Notes: generated by a model not told the origin, from the letters alone. Counted from the stretch's first letter, positions 1 through 11,361 are shown. The stretch: DNA of 35,871 nt from Chloroherpetonaceae bacterium (GCA_025055975.1 JANWWM010000068.1:1-35871); one strand, 5' to 3'. Numbers and translations are program-made.

Positions 1-1
1 C

Positions 2-3000
2 CAAGACGCCAAACGCTTCGCCGCCAATCTTTTCTCCGAACCCGAAGAGACTTGGGACATCGTCAAGGCGCAAGTCATTGACCAAGATGCGCACCCTGCG
101 CCTGCTGACTTCCCAAAAGAGAAGCACGACCTTTTGCAACGCTTGCGCAAAGAGTTGAAGTCTGGACCAAAAACGCTCTCCGACCTTTCAAAGTCGCTTT
201 TGCCAAACGAACACGACGCAGAACAGCGATTGGTTGACTTGGTGAAAGAGGCATCGGAGAAATGCTACGATGACGGCACGCCGATGCTACGCGCTCGCTA
301 TCACTTTTTCGTCAAGGCTTTGGAAGGCGGTTTTGTCGCCTTTCACCCCAAAAAGCAGTTCTTTTTGAAGCGACGCCTGACGCTTGACGACGGCAAAACT
401 CCTGTCTTCGAGACGGCAGTTTGCACGAATTGCGGTAGCCTGTATCTCGTTGGCGATGTTGATGGTAACAAATATGCGCAAGTTCAAAGAATCAACGACG
501 ACAACAAAGATGCTGCAAAGTTCTTTCTCATAGAAGACGCAGAATTAGACAACCGAGAGTTTGATGGAGAAGATGGCGTTGAAGAATCCTTTTACCTGAA
601 CCCAGAAACTGGCGCTGTGACCTTGATTCAGAGAGAGAATGCGCAAGCTGCTCGCGTCAAAGGGAAAAAGCATAGAGCCCAGCAAGCTCAACCTGCGCAA
701 GCGCCGCCACCTGACAGGATAAGAATTCACCGCGTGAAGCAGGATGAACCCAACGCCGTGAAAAAGTGTCCTGTCTGCGAGCGGCGTGAAAGCATCAGTC
801 GCTTCTTGCTCGGTAAAGATGCGCCTGCAAGCGTTTTGGCGACCTCGCTCTATGAACGGATTGAGACAAGCATAGGTCGCAACCATCAGCCCGAGCCTAA
901 AAAGGCGATTACATTCTCCGATAGCCGCCAAGATGCCGCGTTCTTCGCGCCCTTCTTGGAAGGTTCGTTTATGCGCATCGTTCGTCGTCGCGCCCTGCTG
1001 GACATAATTGAACAAAACAGGAAGCAAATTGAGCGAGATGGCGGATGGCTAATTGAAAACTTTGTGGAAGCGTTAGCCCAGTACTGTATTGACAGAGAAA
1101 TTCTGACGCGAGACGATGGTGAAGTGATAAATGACATAGCCACAGCGCGAACAGAGGTCTGGAAATGGCTCATCGCTGAAGTTATCAACGCCGATGGAGA
1201 AAACAGCCTTGAACGCCTTGCGCTTATCAAGTTCAATGCGTCAGAGCGTAACTATGACAACTGGGTTCAGAAAGGCGACTTCTATCTCAACAATTTTGAC
1301 TTCCTTCGAAGCGAGTATCGTCTTTCCGATGAGGACATTCGCAACCTTTTTCAAGCATTGATTGACAACTTTCGCACAGAAGCGGCAATTACGCTTCCGA
1401 TTCCTAATCTTGATGACCCGCAAATCTTCGGCTTCATTAAGAATCCGACTTCGTTTGTCCGCATAAACGCAAATCAAAAACAACAGCCTTGGTTGCCCAC
1501 AAGAAGACGGAACGGAACATACCACAGCAACCGCCGCTCGCACTTTCTTAAAAAGCTTATCAAAGTCAAAACAGGCGTAGAGCCTGATGACCAGCGCGTA
1601 GAAGAAATCCTCTCATTGATTTGGAATGCTTTTACAAAGAGCGGTTCGCCATTCTATAACCTGTTTGAGCGCGGGAACGATGGTGCGCTGCAGCTCAAGC
1701 ACACCTGTATTCGCCTCATTCCGCTCAAAGATGGCGATGCGTATTACCAATGCGAGAAATCCAAGATCATCACGCACCGTAATGTGGCAGGCGTAAGTCC
1801 TGTTTTTCGCTACGAGAGCCGTGTGCAGAAACGCATTCTTGGGCAAAAAGACGGCGCAGAAAAAGATGTTTTGCTTGATAACCACTACCGCAAAATCTAC
1901 CAAGAACTTGAACCGCAACGCTTGGTGGCTAAGGAGCATACGGCGCAGCTGAAGCCAGCGGAAGCGGCGAAGGTTCAGCAAGAGTTTATTGAGGGAAGGG
2001 TTAATGTGCTCAGTTGCTCGACAACTTTCGAGCTGGGCGTTGATGTTGGCTCGTTGGAAGCAGTGTTTCTCAAAAATGTGCCGCCCGAACCTGCAAACTA
2101 CATTCAGCGAGCGGGTCGCGCAGGACGGCGACTCTCCTCAACGGCCTTTGCGCTGACTTTTTGCCTGCGTCGGTCGCACGACCTCAAATACTTTGCCGAC
2201 CCAATTAGCGCCATAAAAGGCGAAATTCGCGTGCCCCGCGTCTCCATCGTGAATGAGAAAATCGTGCGTCGGCACATTCATAGCGTCGCCTTTGCCGCAT
2301 TCTGGAAGGCACATTCCGATTATTTCGGCGATATGAAAACCTTCTTCTTGAGCGGCAGAGCGCAACAAGAATTTGATCAAAGACTCTCTCCATTGAAAAT
2401 GAGTAGAGACTCAGCAACGGCATTTAATGTAGCCGAGTTCGTTGAGGATTTCGTTCACCAAGCCTTTCCGCAAACTCATCCCTTTTTCGCGTTTCTAAAT
2501 GGCAAGCCGCGACTCGTCGCTGATGCGATTCAGAAGATTGTGCCTGAACACTTGCGCGAGGAACTTTGCGGCGCTGACGGTTGGAAGTGGCTTCCCGACC
2601 TCATTCGCATTGACCAAAACGACCCAAGCAACGATGGGATTTTCATCAAGTTCGCCAGCGAGTTCTACGGCACGATTGCAGAACTTGAGAAGCAACGGTA
2701 TATAGCATTTCATAACGATCAACCTGTCGATGCATTTACAAGAGCAGCGAACACATTCAAAGCACGTCAGTTCATTGGCGAGGCGGCTCGCTTTGGGATT
2801 TTGCCGAAATATGGCTTCCCCATAGATGTCGTTAAGTTGGATACGAGTTTCAATCAATCGCAAGCAGCGCAAGGGTTGGATTTGCAACGCGATTTGAAAA
2901 TCGCGCTTGCCGAATACGCGCCTGAGTGTGAAGTGGTCGCTCGGAAAAAAATCTGGACAAGCTGGGGTCTGAAAGTGATTCCTGGGAGACGCTGGGAGCG

Positions 3001-3883
3001 ACGCGGTTTTAAGGTGTGCAAAGAATGCGGTCGCTACGAGAGCATTCGCATCTTAAATGCGCAACAGTATGAGGAATGGCGGAATGAACCGTGTCAAGGT
3101 TGTGGTTTAGAAGACTTTCGGCGCAACGGCAAGTTCATTTTTCCCGAATTTGGATTCGTTGCAGAACGAAATGGCAGAAATTTCATCGGTCGAAGACCCG
3201 ACAAAACCTACGCCAGTCGCGTGCATTTTGCCGAAGATGGGCATCCAATCCAAACGCGAGAGATTGCGAAAAATGGATGCACGATCAGTTTTCAGTGCGC
3301 CACCAACGCGAAACTCGGCGTTACCAACGAGTCCCAATTCGTGGTTTGTTCAATCTGCGGATATGCTAAGCAAGGACAGCGCATCCCAAATCAGCACAGA
3401 GATCATTTTGGCAGGGAATGCAACGGCACGATCAGCAACGTCTATCTCGGATATGAATTCCGAACCGATGTCGTAAAAATTCAGTGCGCAGAATACGCGC
3501 ATTCGCCACAACCCGTTCTGCTCTCTATTCTTTACGCGCTTATCGAGGGCGCATCAGAAGCGATGGGCATTTCGCGCAACGACCTCGATGGGTGTTTATA
3601 CAAAGACAATCATCAAACCTCGCTCATCATCTACGACAATGTGCCGGGCGGCGCAGGTCATGTGAGACGATTCATTAACGAGGAGGGCGTGATTGAAGAA
3701 ACGCTCCAAGAAGCCTATCGCATCGTCAAAACTTGCAAGTGTGGCGGCGAGACGGGCGATGCGGCTTGTTACGCTTGCTTGCAAAACTACAACAACCAAT
3801 TCTATCATGACGACCTGAAACGCATGCACGCGATTAAATTCTTTGAGCCATTAGGCTTTTCGCTCCAAGAACAAAATTCATAG
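2..3883 (+). CDS. SF2 helicase with DUF1998/MZB-type C-terminus, 5'-truncated by window edge
   Basis: The reading frame is open from base 2, so the start and the first RecA domain with Walker A lie upstream; about 1293 residues are visible. The second RecA domain begins at the motif KAITFSDSRQDAAFFAPFLE (near base 900). Motif V/VI follows near 2010-2130 (CSTTFELGVDVGSLEAVF, then QRAGRAGRR). Several CxxC pairs form likely zinc ribbons: CTNC and CPVC near bases 425-780, CKEC/CQGC near 3020-3105 and CSIC near 3350. The C-terminus carries the MZB-like cysteine cluster CKCGGETGDAACYACLQNY near 3735-3795, preceded by YDNVPGGAGH, as in DUF1998 helicases related to MrfA. Such large proteins are frequent in defence islands (DISARM, Dpd and relatives), but here the helicase and DUF1998 parts are one chain, unlike DISARM DrmA/DrmB. 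The family call is firm; the anti-phage role is inference. Its stop abuts the stop of the converging helicase operon. Confidence 0.85.
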   Translation, partial: QDAKRFAANLFSEPEETWDIVKAQVIDQDAHPAPADFPKEKHDLLQRLRKELKSGPKTLSDLSKSLLPNEHDAEQRLVDLVKEASEKCYDDGTPMLRARYHFFVKALEGGFVAFHPKKQFFLKRRLTLDDGKTPVFETAVCTNCGSLYLVGDVDGNKYAQVQRINDDNKDAAKFFLIEDAELDNREFDGEDGVEESFYLNPETGAVTLIQRENAQAARVKGKKHRAQQAQPAQAPPPDRIRIHRVKQDEPNAVKKCPVCERRESISRFLLGKDAPASVLATSLYERIETSIGRNHQPEPKKAITFSDSRQDAAFFAPFLEGSFMRIVRRRALLDIIEQNRKQIERDGGWLIENFVEALAQYCIDREILTRDDGEVINDIATARTEVWKWLIAEVINADGENSLERLALIKFNASERNYDNWVQKGDFYLNNFDFLRSEYRLSDEDIRNLFQALIDNFRTEAAITLPIPNLDDPQIFGFIKNPTSFVRINANQKQQPWLPTRRRNGTYHSNRRSHFLKKLIKVKTGVEPDDQRVEEILSLIWNAFTKSGSPFYNLFERGNDGALQLKHTCIRLIPLKDGDAYYQCEKSKIITHRNVAGVSPVFRYESRVQKRILGQKDGAEKDVLLDNHYRKIYQELEPQRLVAKEHTAQLKPAEAAKVQQEFIEGRVNVLSCSTTFELGVDVGSLEAVFLKNVPPEPANYIQRAGRAGRRLSSTAFALTFCLRRSHDLKYFADPISAIKGEIRVPRVSIVNEKIVRRHIHSVAFAAFWKAHSDYFGDMKTFFLSGRAQQEFDQRLSPLKMSRDSATAFNVAEFVEDFVHQAFPQTHPFFAFLNGKPRLVADAIQKIVPEHLREELCGADGWKWLPDLIRIDQNDPSNDGIFIKFASEFYGTIAELEKQRYIAFHNDQPVDAFTRAANTFKARQFIGEAARFGILPKYGFPIDVVKLDTSFNQSQAAQGLDLQRDLKIALAEYAPECEVVARKKIWTSWGLKVIPGRRWERRGFKVCKECGRYESIRILNAQQYEEWRNEPCQGCGLEDFRRNGKFIFPEFGFVAERNGRNFIGRRPDKTYASRVHFAEDGHPIQTREIAKNGCTISFQCATNAKLGVTNESQFVVCSICGYAKQGQRIPNQHRDHFGRECNGTISNVYLGYEFRTDVVKIQCAEYAHSPQPVLLSILYALIEGASEAMGISRNDLDGCLYKDNHQTSLIIYDNVPGGAGHVRRFINEEGVIEETLQEAYRIVKTCKCGGETGDAACYACLQNYNNQFYHDDLKRMHAIKFFEPLGFSLQEQNS

Positions 3884-6394
3884 GTGAAGATTATCGTCGA
3901 AGAGCATTGTGCGCATCTTGTCAAACAGCGGCTCTGTAACCTCGTGGAGAAACGTGGGGTCGTCTTGACGCAGCCAGCCGTTCCGATACCACTTGTGATA
4001 GGGGATATACGTAATTTTCCATCCTGCGCGTCGTAGGACTTCAGCGCGCTCAAGTTGTTCTTCGTAGTAGTCGCGCGTGGCGTCGCTCTGCCCGTCAATT
4101 TCAATAGCGAGGCACTTATTATGACTTGGATTGTAGAGCGCAAACTCCAAGCGATAACCGCAGCTTTCCACTTGGTTGAAAAGAGCAAGATGATGCTCGC
4201 GAGCAAATGCGCTCAAATGCTCCGCGATGCGACGCTCGAACTCGGATTTCAACAGCGCAGGGTTATATCCCCACTTATCCTTGCGAATTGCGAAACTGGC
4301 GTCTGGTGGCGAATCAGGGTTGGCATTCGGCTCATAGCCGAAATGTCGCAAGTATTTTTTGACGAGTTGCGCTCTATCAGGAATGCCGCCATAAACAAAG
4401 TAAGCGAATTTCTTGGCTCGACTCGTTGCCACATTAAAGCGATTGGGATTTTCAAAATGCGTTGCGCCAAAAGAGCTATTTTTGCCCAAACCCGCAACGA
4501 TAATCATAATGTCGCGCTCATTGCCTTGAAACTCCTCTGTCGTAGCGACAAACAATTCGTGCTTCTGCCAGTCATCGTCGCGGATACGGGCGCTTATTGC
4601 ATCGAGTAGCGCATTTTTTGTGTCCGTTAGGAATGCCAAAACCCCGATGCTCGGCGGCTTTTGTTCGGTGAAACCAAGTCTGCTTAAGGGTTCGCTGAGA
4701 TATGTTTTTTCCTCTATCAACTTCTCGACAAGATTGGCTGCCGCTTCTATTTCTTTCGGCACGACTTTTTCGTTTTCTTCTCGCTCGCCATCGACATAAA
4801 TCGCCTCAAAACTTGGCTTGTCGCAATGTTCGGGCAGTTCGGTCATAATCCGCAGTCCTCCATTGTCCTCGTAAAAGAAATCGCTCGTGAATTTGGCTAA
4901 TTGCGGCAACGAGCGGAAATGCTCGTTCAAAGTAATGCGCGGGACGCTCAACTGATTTTCAGGCGCGATGATGAAATCCAAAATGGAGGCTTCGCTTGCG
5001 AGCAATTTGCGCTCCTTGGCCTCTTCAAAAGAAATGTTGGGGAAATTTCTATTCCAAGAAAGCGACTCAAATGTTTTGTTGAGTTTGAACAATCCCACCG
5101 AAGCCAAGTTGAGTTGTTTGTCGTCTCCGACGACGCAGATGGATTTGCCGCGATAGAACGCGGGCAACGCTTCCGCCAAATTGACTTGCGAGGCTTCGTC
5201 AATCACCACCAAGTCGAAAATTTTGCTTTGCATCGGAATCCAGCGGCTCACATAGCGGAGCTCGCAAGCCCAAAGCGGAAACGCTGTCGTCAAGTTGTGA
5301 AAATTTATCTGCGACAATTTCTCTCGAATCAAACGCGGGGCGACGTTGCGCAACATTCGTTGAAACGCATCCATATCGTCCTTGTGGCTTCTTGCGTTGC
5401 GAAGGCGAGACTGCTCAAAGGAGAGTTGCAAGAACTTGCGCCGCTCTTCCGCAATGCGCTCAGCGATGCGGCGCGTTTCAGTGCGCAAGATGGATAGGTC
5501 TGCGTCGGGGGCAAGCCGATGCCGCTCGGTTTCAAAAAACGCTTTCAAGAGTTCAATATGTCGCTCGCCATACTGCGCGCCGTGAGACTTCAAGGCATCG
5601 TAATCAGCGCCAAGCCGCGTCGCCATCGCCTTATGCAAGGCGAGCAAAAAAATCGCGTCTTTTCGCGCAATCGCCGTCCCCCTTGAAAATATTTGACGCG
5701 CTTTGCTTATTGCTCGCAGGCACTTCTCTAAATCCGCTTGTGGCGACACGTTAGAAAATGCGCGTTCAAGCGCGATGCGACTGATGCGTCTAAAATCTTG
5801 CGCAAACGCATCACGGACCCGAATGAAATCTTCATTAGCCTTGTAGAAACTCCTAGCTTGTTCAATGAGGCGGCGAAATCGCGCTTGTTTTTCACGGAGT
5901 TCATTTTCCAACCGCTCGATGGCACGCTGCAAATCGCTGAGAGCATTCGCTTGGCGGTCGAGTTGAGCGTTTTGCGCCTCTTGAATCAACCGTTGAATGT
6001 AGCCTCTCCACATTCTGCGCTTTTCTGGGTCGCCTTGAATCACGACGATTCCATAGTCGTTGTTCAGGAATCTGTTGACTCTATCGCGCACGACTTGAAT
6101 CGCGGCAGGCTTGTGCGAGATGAGCAAGACTTTCTTGTTGAGCAACAGAGCGGCAAGCATCATCGCCGTGATGGTGTGCGACTTTCCCGTGCCAGGCGGA
6201 CCTTGAACGTAGGAGATACTGCACGTGTAGGCATTGATGATAGCAAGCCTCTGATTTTCCGACAGAGGCATCGGGAGTTTTTTCAACATCTCTTCAATGT
6301 AGTCACGCTTGCTTTCATCGCTCTGAATCGCGCATCGCCTGTGATCAATGACGCTATCGAGTAAGGCTTGCAAAGTTTCATTGTCGAAGGGCAT
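3878..6394 (-). CDS. SF1 (COG1112-like) helicase with C-terminal Vsr-like nuclease domain
   Basis: A protein of 838 residues. Walker A is GPPGTGKS at residues 65-72. A Walker B-type VVIDEASQVNLAEALPAF and a downstream VVGDDKQL sit in the first half. The second RecA domain ends with FQGNERDIMIIVAG and NRFNVATSRAKK, typical of Upf1/Dna2-type SF1B helicases. A helical insertion rich in charged residues separates Walker A and B. The last ~130 residues resemble the MTES_1575/DUF559 nuclease of the Vsr fold: RLEFAL, then AIEIDGQSD, then AEVLRRAGWKITYI. The usual first Asp (IDLAV-type strand) appears to be Glu here. The start ATG follows the stop of the upstream gene by one base (TGATATG), which implies coupling. 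It is the last gene of a three-gene operon and converges on the SF2 helicase. Related COG1112 helicases occur in anti-phage systems such as Mokosh, but no PLD or kinase partner is visible. Confidence 0.85.
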   Translation of the reverse strand: MPFDNETLQALLDSVIDHRRCAIQSDESKRDYIEEMLKKLPMPLSENQRLAIINAYTCSISYVQGPPGTGKSHTITAMMLAALLLNKKVLLISHKPAAIQVVRDRVNRFLNNDYGIVVIQGDPEKRRMWRGYIQRLIQEAQNAQLDRQANALSDLQRAIERLENELREKQARFRRLIEQARSFYKANEDFIRVRDAFAQDFRRISRIALERAFSNVSPQADLEKCLRAISKARQIFSRGTAIARKDAIFLLALHKAMATRLGADYDALKSHGAQYGERHIELLKAFFETERHRLAPDADLSILRTETRRIAERIAEERRKFLQLSFEQSRLRNARSHKDDMDAFQRMLRNVAPRLIREKLSQINFHNLTTAFPLWACELRYVSRWIPMQSKIFDLVVIDEASQVNLAEALPAFYRGKSICVVGDDKQLNLASVGLFKLNKTFESLSWNRNFPNISFEEAKERKLLASEASILDFIIAPENQLSVPRITLNEHFRSLPQLAKFTSDFFYEDNGGLRIMTELPEHCDKPSFEAIYVDGEREENEKVVPKEIEAAANLVEKLIEEKTYLSEPLSRLGFTEQKPPSIGVLAFLTDTKNALLDAISARIRDDDWQKHELFVATTEEFQGNERDIMIIVAGLGKNSSFGATHFENPNRFNVATSRAKKFAYFVYGGIPDRAQLVKKYLRHFGYEPNANPDSPPDASFAIRKDKWGYNPALLKSEFERRIAEHLSAFAREHHLALFNQVESCGYRLEFALYNPSHNKCLAIEIDGQSDATRDYYEEQLERAEVLRRAGWKITYIPYHKWYRNGWLRQDDPTFLHEVTEPLFDKMRTMLFDDNLHL

Positions 6395-6395
6395 A

Positions 6396-7160
6396 TCAAT
6401 GTTCGGCTTGGTCTAAAAGCGTTTTCAGTTCTTCAAAGGCAGTCAGCTCGTCGGGCACGACGGCAAGAAAAAAGAAACGATGCTTGAAAAAGGTCAAGCG
6501 ATCTTGCATCAACCGTTCAAGGGCGTGGGCAAGTTCTGCGTCTGCGATTGAGAGCGATTCCCTTACATCGCAGTCAGAGATTGCAGGAATTCTCGCGCGG
6601 AGTCGCTCAAAAAACCTGTGGGCAAGATTCGGTTCAGAGTTGGGATCTGTGGCTTCGATCTCCTGCTCAATCTTTGCGATTTCTTCGTAAGCATCGGTAT
6701 TGAGCTGCAAAGCCTGCGATTTAGCATTCGGCGACGGCATCTCAATGCCCTCTTGCGGTTCATTGCCTAAAAGTATGGTTAGAAGGTCGTAGTTCAGCGT
6801 AAGTTCTTCCCACCGCTCATAAGGCAAAATCTCGTTTGAGTCCTCATCTCTATCAAGCTCAATAGGCGCGTATAGGAGCGGCGCGGCAAGATGCCGTCGC
6901 TGTCGAGCGGCTTGAAGATTGAATCTTCCAACGCATAATCCCAAACCCACAAACAGACGCATCGTTACGCCGTTTCTTTCTGCCTTGCGAATCTGATCCT
7001 CTGCCAATTGCCAGTAATTGAGATTAACCTGTGGGTACTCAGAGTAAAGCGGGTTCTGCCCTCTGGGCTTTTTGTAGAGCACGTTCTCAAACCCTTTATT
7101 CATCAGAATCTTGCGACTCATCTCGCGCAAGTATCGCAGGTAGGGGATGATGTTAGACAT
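6396..7160 (-). CDS. COG1112-helicase N-terminal region as a separate gene (DUF4011-like)
   Basis: About 254 residues from the ATG at 7160; a TTG at 7166 overlapping the upstream stop is an alternative start. No enzyme motif is visible. The segment AAPLLYAPIELDRDED followed by ELTLNYDLLTILLG matches the pattern seen N-terminal to the helicase core in DUF4011/COG1112 proteins (APLLLIPVEL... followed by a 'LN-x-x-L' strand). A predicted helical acidic stretch (EEIAKIEQEIEATDPNSE) follows. It ends in FEELKTLLDQAEH one base before the helicase start, in another frame. I infer that it works as a subunit of, or is a split-off domain from, the downstream helicase. A true frameshift in one gene is possible but would have to fall within about 20 bases, because the helicase frame has a TAG just upstream of its ATG. 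Confidence 0.6.
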   Translation of the reverse strand: MSNIIPYLRYLREMSRKILMNKGFENVLYKKPRGQNPLYSEYPQVNLNYWQLAEDQIRKAERNGVTMRLFVGLGLCVGRFNLQAARQRRHLAAPLLYAPIELDRDEDSNEILPYERWEELTLNYDLLTILLGNEPQEGIEMPSPNAKSQALQLNTDAYEEIAKIEQEIEATDPNSEPNLAHRFFERLRARIPAISDCDVRESLSIADAELAHALERLMQDRLTFFKHRFFFLAVVPDELTAFEELKTLLDQAEH

Positions 7161-7162
7161 CG

Positions 7163-7414
7163 TCAAAATCTAATAGATTCTTCTAAACTTCTTCGTAAAG
7201 CATCAATGCTGTTTTTCACTTCCTCAAGCTTGGCTTGTTCTTCCTTCGAGCTGCGTTTTGCGCCGTCTGAGAATTCGCTGAGAGTTTTCCTCAAACTTTC
7301 AAGTTCGTGCCGAAATAGTCTAATCTCTCCAAGGCTCTGCCAAAGCAGAAAACTTGAGATTGCAGAGAGAATGAGTATGAAAACAAGCAACACGGCTTCT
7401 AATGTGAGCGTCAT
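7163..7414 (-). CDS. Small membrane-anchored coiled-coil protein
   Basis: A protein of 83 residues. Residues about 5-27 (LEAVLLVFILILSAISSFLL) form one membrane helix. The rest is a charged, heptad-like helix (FRHELESLRKTLSEF, then KLEEVKNSIDALRRSLEES) expected to form a cytoplasmic coiled coil. No named family was recognised. Its TGA lies just ahead of, or overlaps, the next gene's start (TTG at 7166 or ATG at 7160), so it is very probably the first gene of the helicase-nuclease operon. It could tether or oligomerise the helicase complex at the membrane; that is inference. Confidence 0.65.
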   Translation of the reverse strand: MTLTLEAVLLVFILILSAISSFLLWQSLGEIRLFRHELESLRKTLSEFSDGAKRSSKEEQAKLEEVKNSIDALRRSLEESIRF

Positions 7415-7569
7415 CCGATGAAAAAGAGTTTAGGTGAGCAAGCGTTTGAAAGAAGTTAAGCAGTTGAGCGGCATTTTGCAACGCAACGTTGTCGTCGAAC
7501 CTGTCGACGCGCCGCTCCTCCGTCGGCTGCTTGCGCTTGGACGCAAGCCCGTCCCCAATTCCAACTTGA

Positions 7570-9594
<2,025 letters not shown>

Positions 9595-9608
9595 GATTCC
9601 GCGCAGCG

Positions 9609-9634
9609 AAGGCGATTCGACGCGAATCGCCTTT
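9609..9634 (+). terminator. Intrinsic terminator after gyrB
   Basis: A perfect 11-bp stem (aaggcgattcg / cgaatcgcctt) with a 3-base loop starts 15 bases after the gyrB stop, followed by a short T stretch. The AAGGCG...CGCCTT pattern resembles the hairpin at 15027-15055. Confidence 0.6.
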
Positions 9635-9714
9635 CTCACTGGCGCAACGAAATCGTAAACTCGCTTCTTCGCGCAAAAGCGTAACTTCGCCCCCAACCAA
9701 CAAAGCGTTCGCCG

Positions 9715-11361
9715 ATGCAAAAACTGCTCGTCGCCGTTCTGCTCTTCTCTTCTCCGCTCTTCGCGCAAGAAAAGCCGAAACTCGTCGTCGGCATCATCAT
9801 CGACCAATTTCGTTACGATTATCTCGCGCGACTCGAAAAGCGTTTTTTGCCCGCAGGGAAAAATTCGGGCGGGTTTAATCGGCTCATCAAAAATGGCGCG
9901 CTGATGACCAACGCCCATTACTCTTTCGCCAACACGCTCACGGCGGCGGGTCATCAAACCATCTTTTCGGGCGTGAATCCGTCGAAGAGCGGCATCATCG
10001 CAAACGATTGGCGCGCAAGGGAAATCCAGCGCGAGATGTATTGCGTCTATGATTCCACGGTTCAAGCCGTCGGCATCGAGCCTGAAAAAAACGCGGGGAA
10101 AATGTCGCCGCGAAACGCGCTTGTCGAGAACCTCTGCGACGCGCTCAAAAGAGAATCGCCGCAAAGCAAAGTGATTGGCGTCGCCTTGAAAGATAGAGGC
10201 GCGATTCTGCCCGCGGGCAAACGCGCCGACGCGGCGTATTGGTTCGATGCGGAATCGGGCAACTGGATTACCTCGACCTACTACCGCGCCGCGCTTCCCG
10301 ATTGGCTCAATCAATTCAACGCGAGAAAGTTGCCCGAACGTTATCTCGGCAAAACTTGGACGCGACTGCTTCCCGAAAAAGATTACTCGAACATCGACCA
10401 CGCGCCCGGCGAAGGCACGCTCCTCGGCGAAAGCGAACCCATCTTTCCGCACAAAGTCTTCGACTTGCGAACCGCCCGCGACAATCCGCTGTTCAAGGGC
10501 AACAAACTCTACGACCCCATTCCGCCAACGCCTTTCGGCTCGGAACTCACGGCGGAAATCGCCAAAGCCGCCATTGAGGGCGAAGCGCTCGGACAACGTG
10601 GCGTTACCGACCTTCTCACGGTCTCGTTTTCCAGCGTCGACTACTGCGGGCACATCTTCGGCTACGAAAGCCACGAAGCGCAAGATTTGGTCATTCGCTT
10701 GGATAGGCAACTCGACGACTTCTTCAAGTTCATTGACCAAAAAATCGGTTTCGAGAATTGCCTCTTCATTCTCACCGCCGACCACGGCGTCGCGCCGATT
10801 CCCGAACAAACCCCAAACGGCTTGCGCCTATACGAAAAGCCGTTTCTCGATTCGCTCAAAGCCGCCGTCGATACGCTTTATCCAAACGTGATTGAAGCCT
10901 TTGCCAACGGCGAGGTCTATCTCAACCTCAAAGAAATCGCGGAAAAGAAATACGAACTCGGAGAGGTTGAAAAGTTCGTCGGTTTGATGGGAATGCATTT
11001 GAGCGGCGTTGCGGATTACTACACGCGCCAAGAGCTTTTGAACCTGCGAGAAGTTTTGGAGTTCGATTCCGTCGGAATGGCGGTCTTGAACTCATTTCAC
11101 CCCGCGCGAAGCGGCGACGTCAAGTTCGTTTTGAAAGAGAATGCGTTTTTCTCGCATCGGCAAACGGGCACGACGCACGGTTCGCATTACCGCTACGACG
11201 CGCATGTGCCGATTCTCTTTTGCGGCAAGGGAATTCAGCGCGGGAAGTTTGGTCAAAAGGTCGCCGTTACGGACATCGCCCCAACCTTGCATCGCTTGCT
11301 CGGACTGCGAACCCCAATGCGCTACGACGGCAGAGCGTTGGACGAGATTTTGAAGCGATAA
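9715..11361 (+). CDS. Secreted PafA-like alkaline phosphatase/phosphodiesterase
   Basis: A protein of 548 residues with a clear signal peptide (MQKLLVAVLLFSSPLFAQ), so it acts in the periplasm or outside. It belongs to the type I phosphodiesterase/alkaline phosphatase superfamily. The metal-binding Asp is in VVGIIIDQFRYDY (Asp30), and the nucleophile Thr region is NTLTAAGHQTIFSG (Thr74 or Thr76). Further metal ligands are in SSVDYCGHIFG, TADHGVAPIPE and the late His in THGSHYRYDAHVP. This matches PafA-type phosphate-irrepressible phosphomonoesterases. Substrate preference (monoester or diester) cannot be told by eye. The family is sure; the exact activity is inferred. It lies 120 bases after gyrB beyond a terminator and converges on sua5 with a 30-base gap. 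Confidence 0.88.
   Translation: MQKLLVAVLLFSSPLFAQEKPKLVVGIIIDQFRYDYLARLEKRFLPAGKNSGGFNRLIKNGALMTNAHYSFANTLTAAGHQTIFSGVNPSKSGIIANDWRAREIQREMYCVYDSTVQAVGIEPEKNAGKMSPRNALVENLCDALKRESPQSKVIGVALKDRGAILPAGKRADAAYWFDAESGNWITSTYYRAALPDWLNQFNARKLPERYLGKTWTRLLPEKDYSNIDHAPGEGTLLGESEPIFPHKVFDLRTARDNPLFKGNKLYDPIPPTPFGSELTAEIAKAAIEGEALGQRGVTDLLTVSFSSVDYCGHIFGYESHEAQDLVIRLDRQLDDFFKFIDQKIGFENCLFILTADHGVAPIPEQTPNGLRLYEKPFLDSLKAAVDTLYPNVIEAFANGEVYLNLKEIAEKKYELGEVEKFVGLMGMHLSGVADYYTRQELLNLREVLEFDSVGMAVLNSFHPARSGDVKFVLKENAFFSHRQTGTTHGSHYRYDAHVPILFCGKGIQRGKFGQKVAVTDIAPTLHRLLGLRTPMRYDGRALDEILKR

Noticed and set aside
1-7414. Assignment of the left block to DISARM
   Set aside because: DISARM has separate DrmA helicase and DrmB DUF1998 proteins, a DrmC PLD nuclease and a methyltransferase; none of that arrangement is visible.
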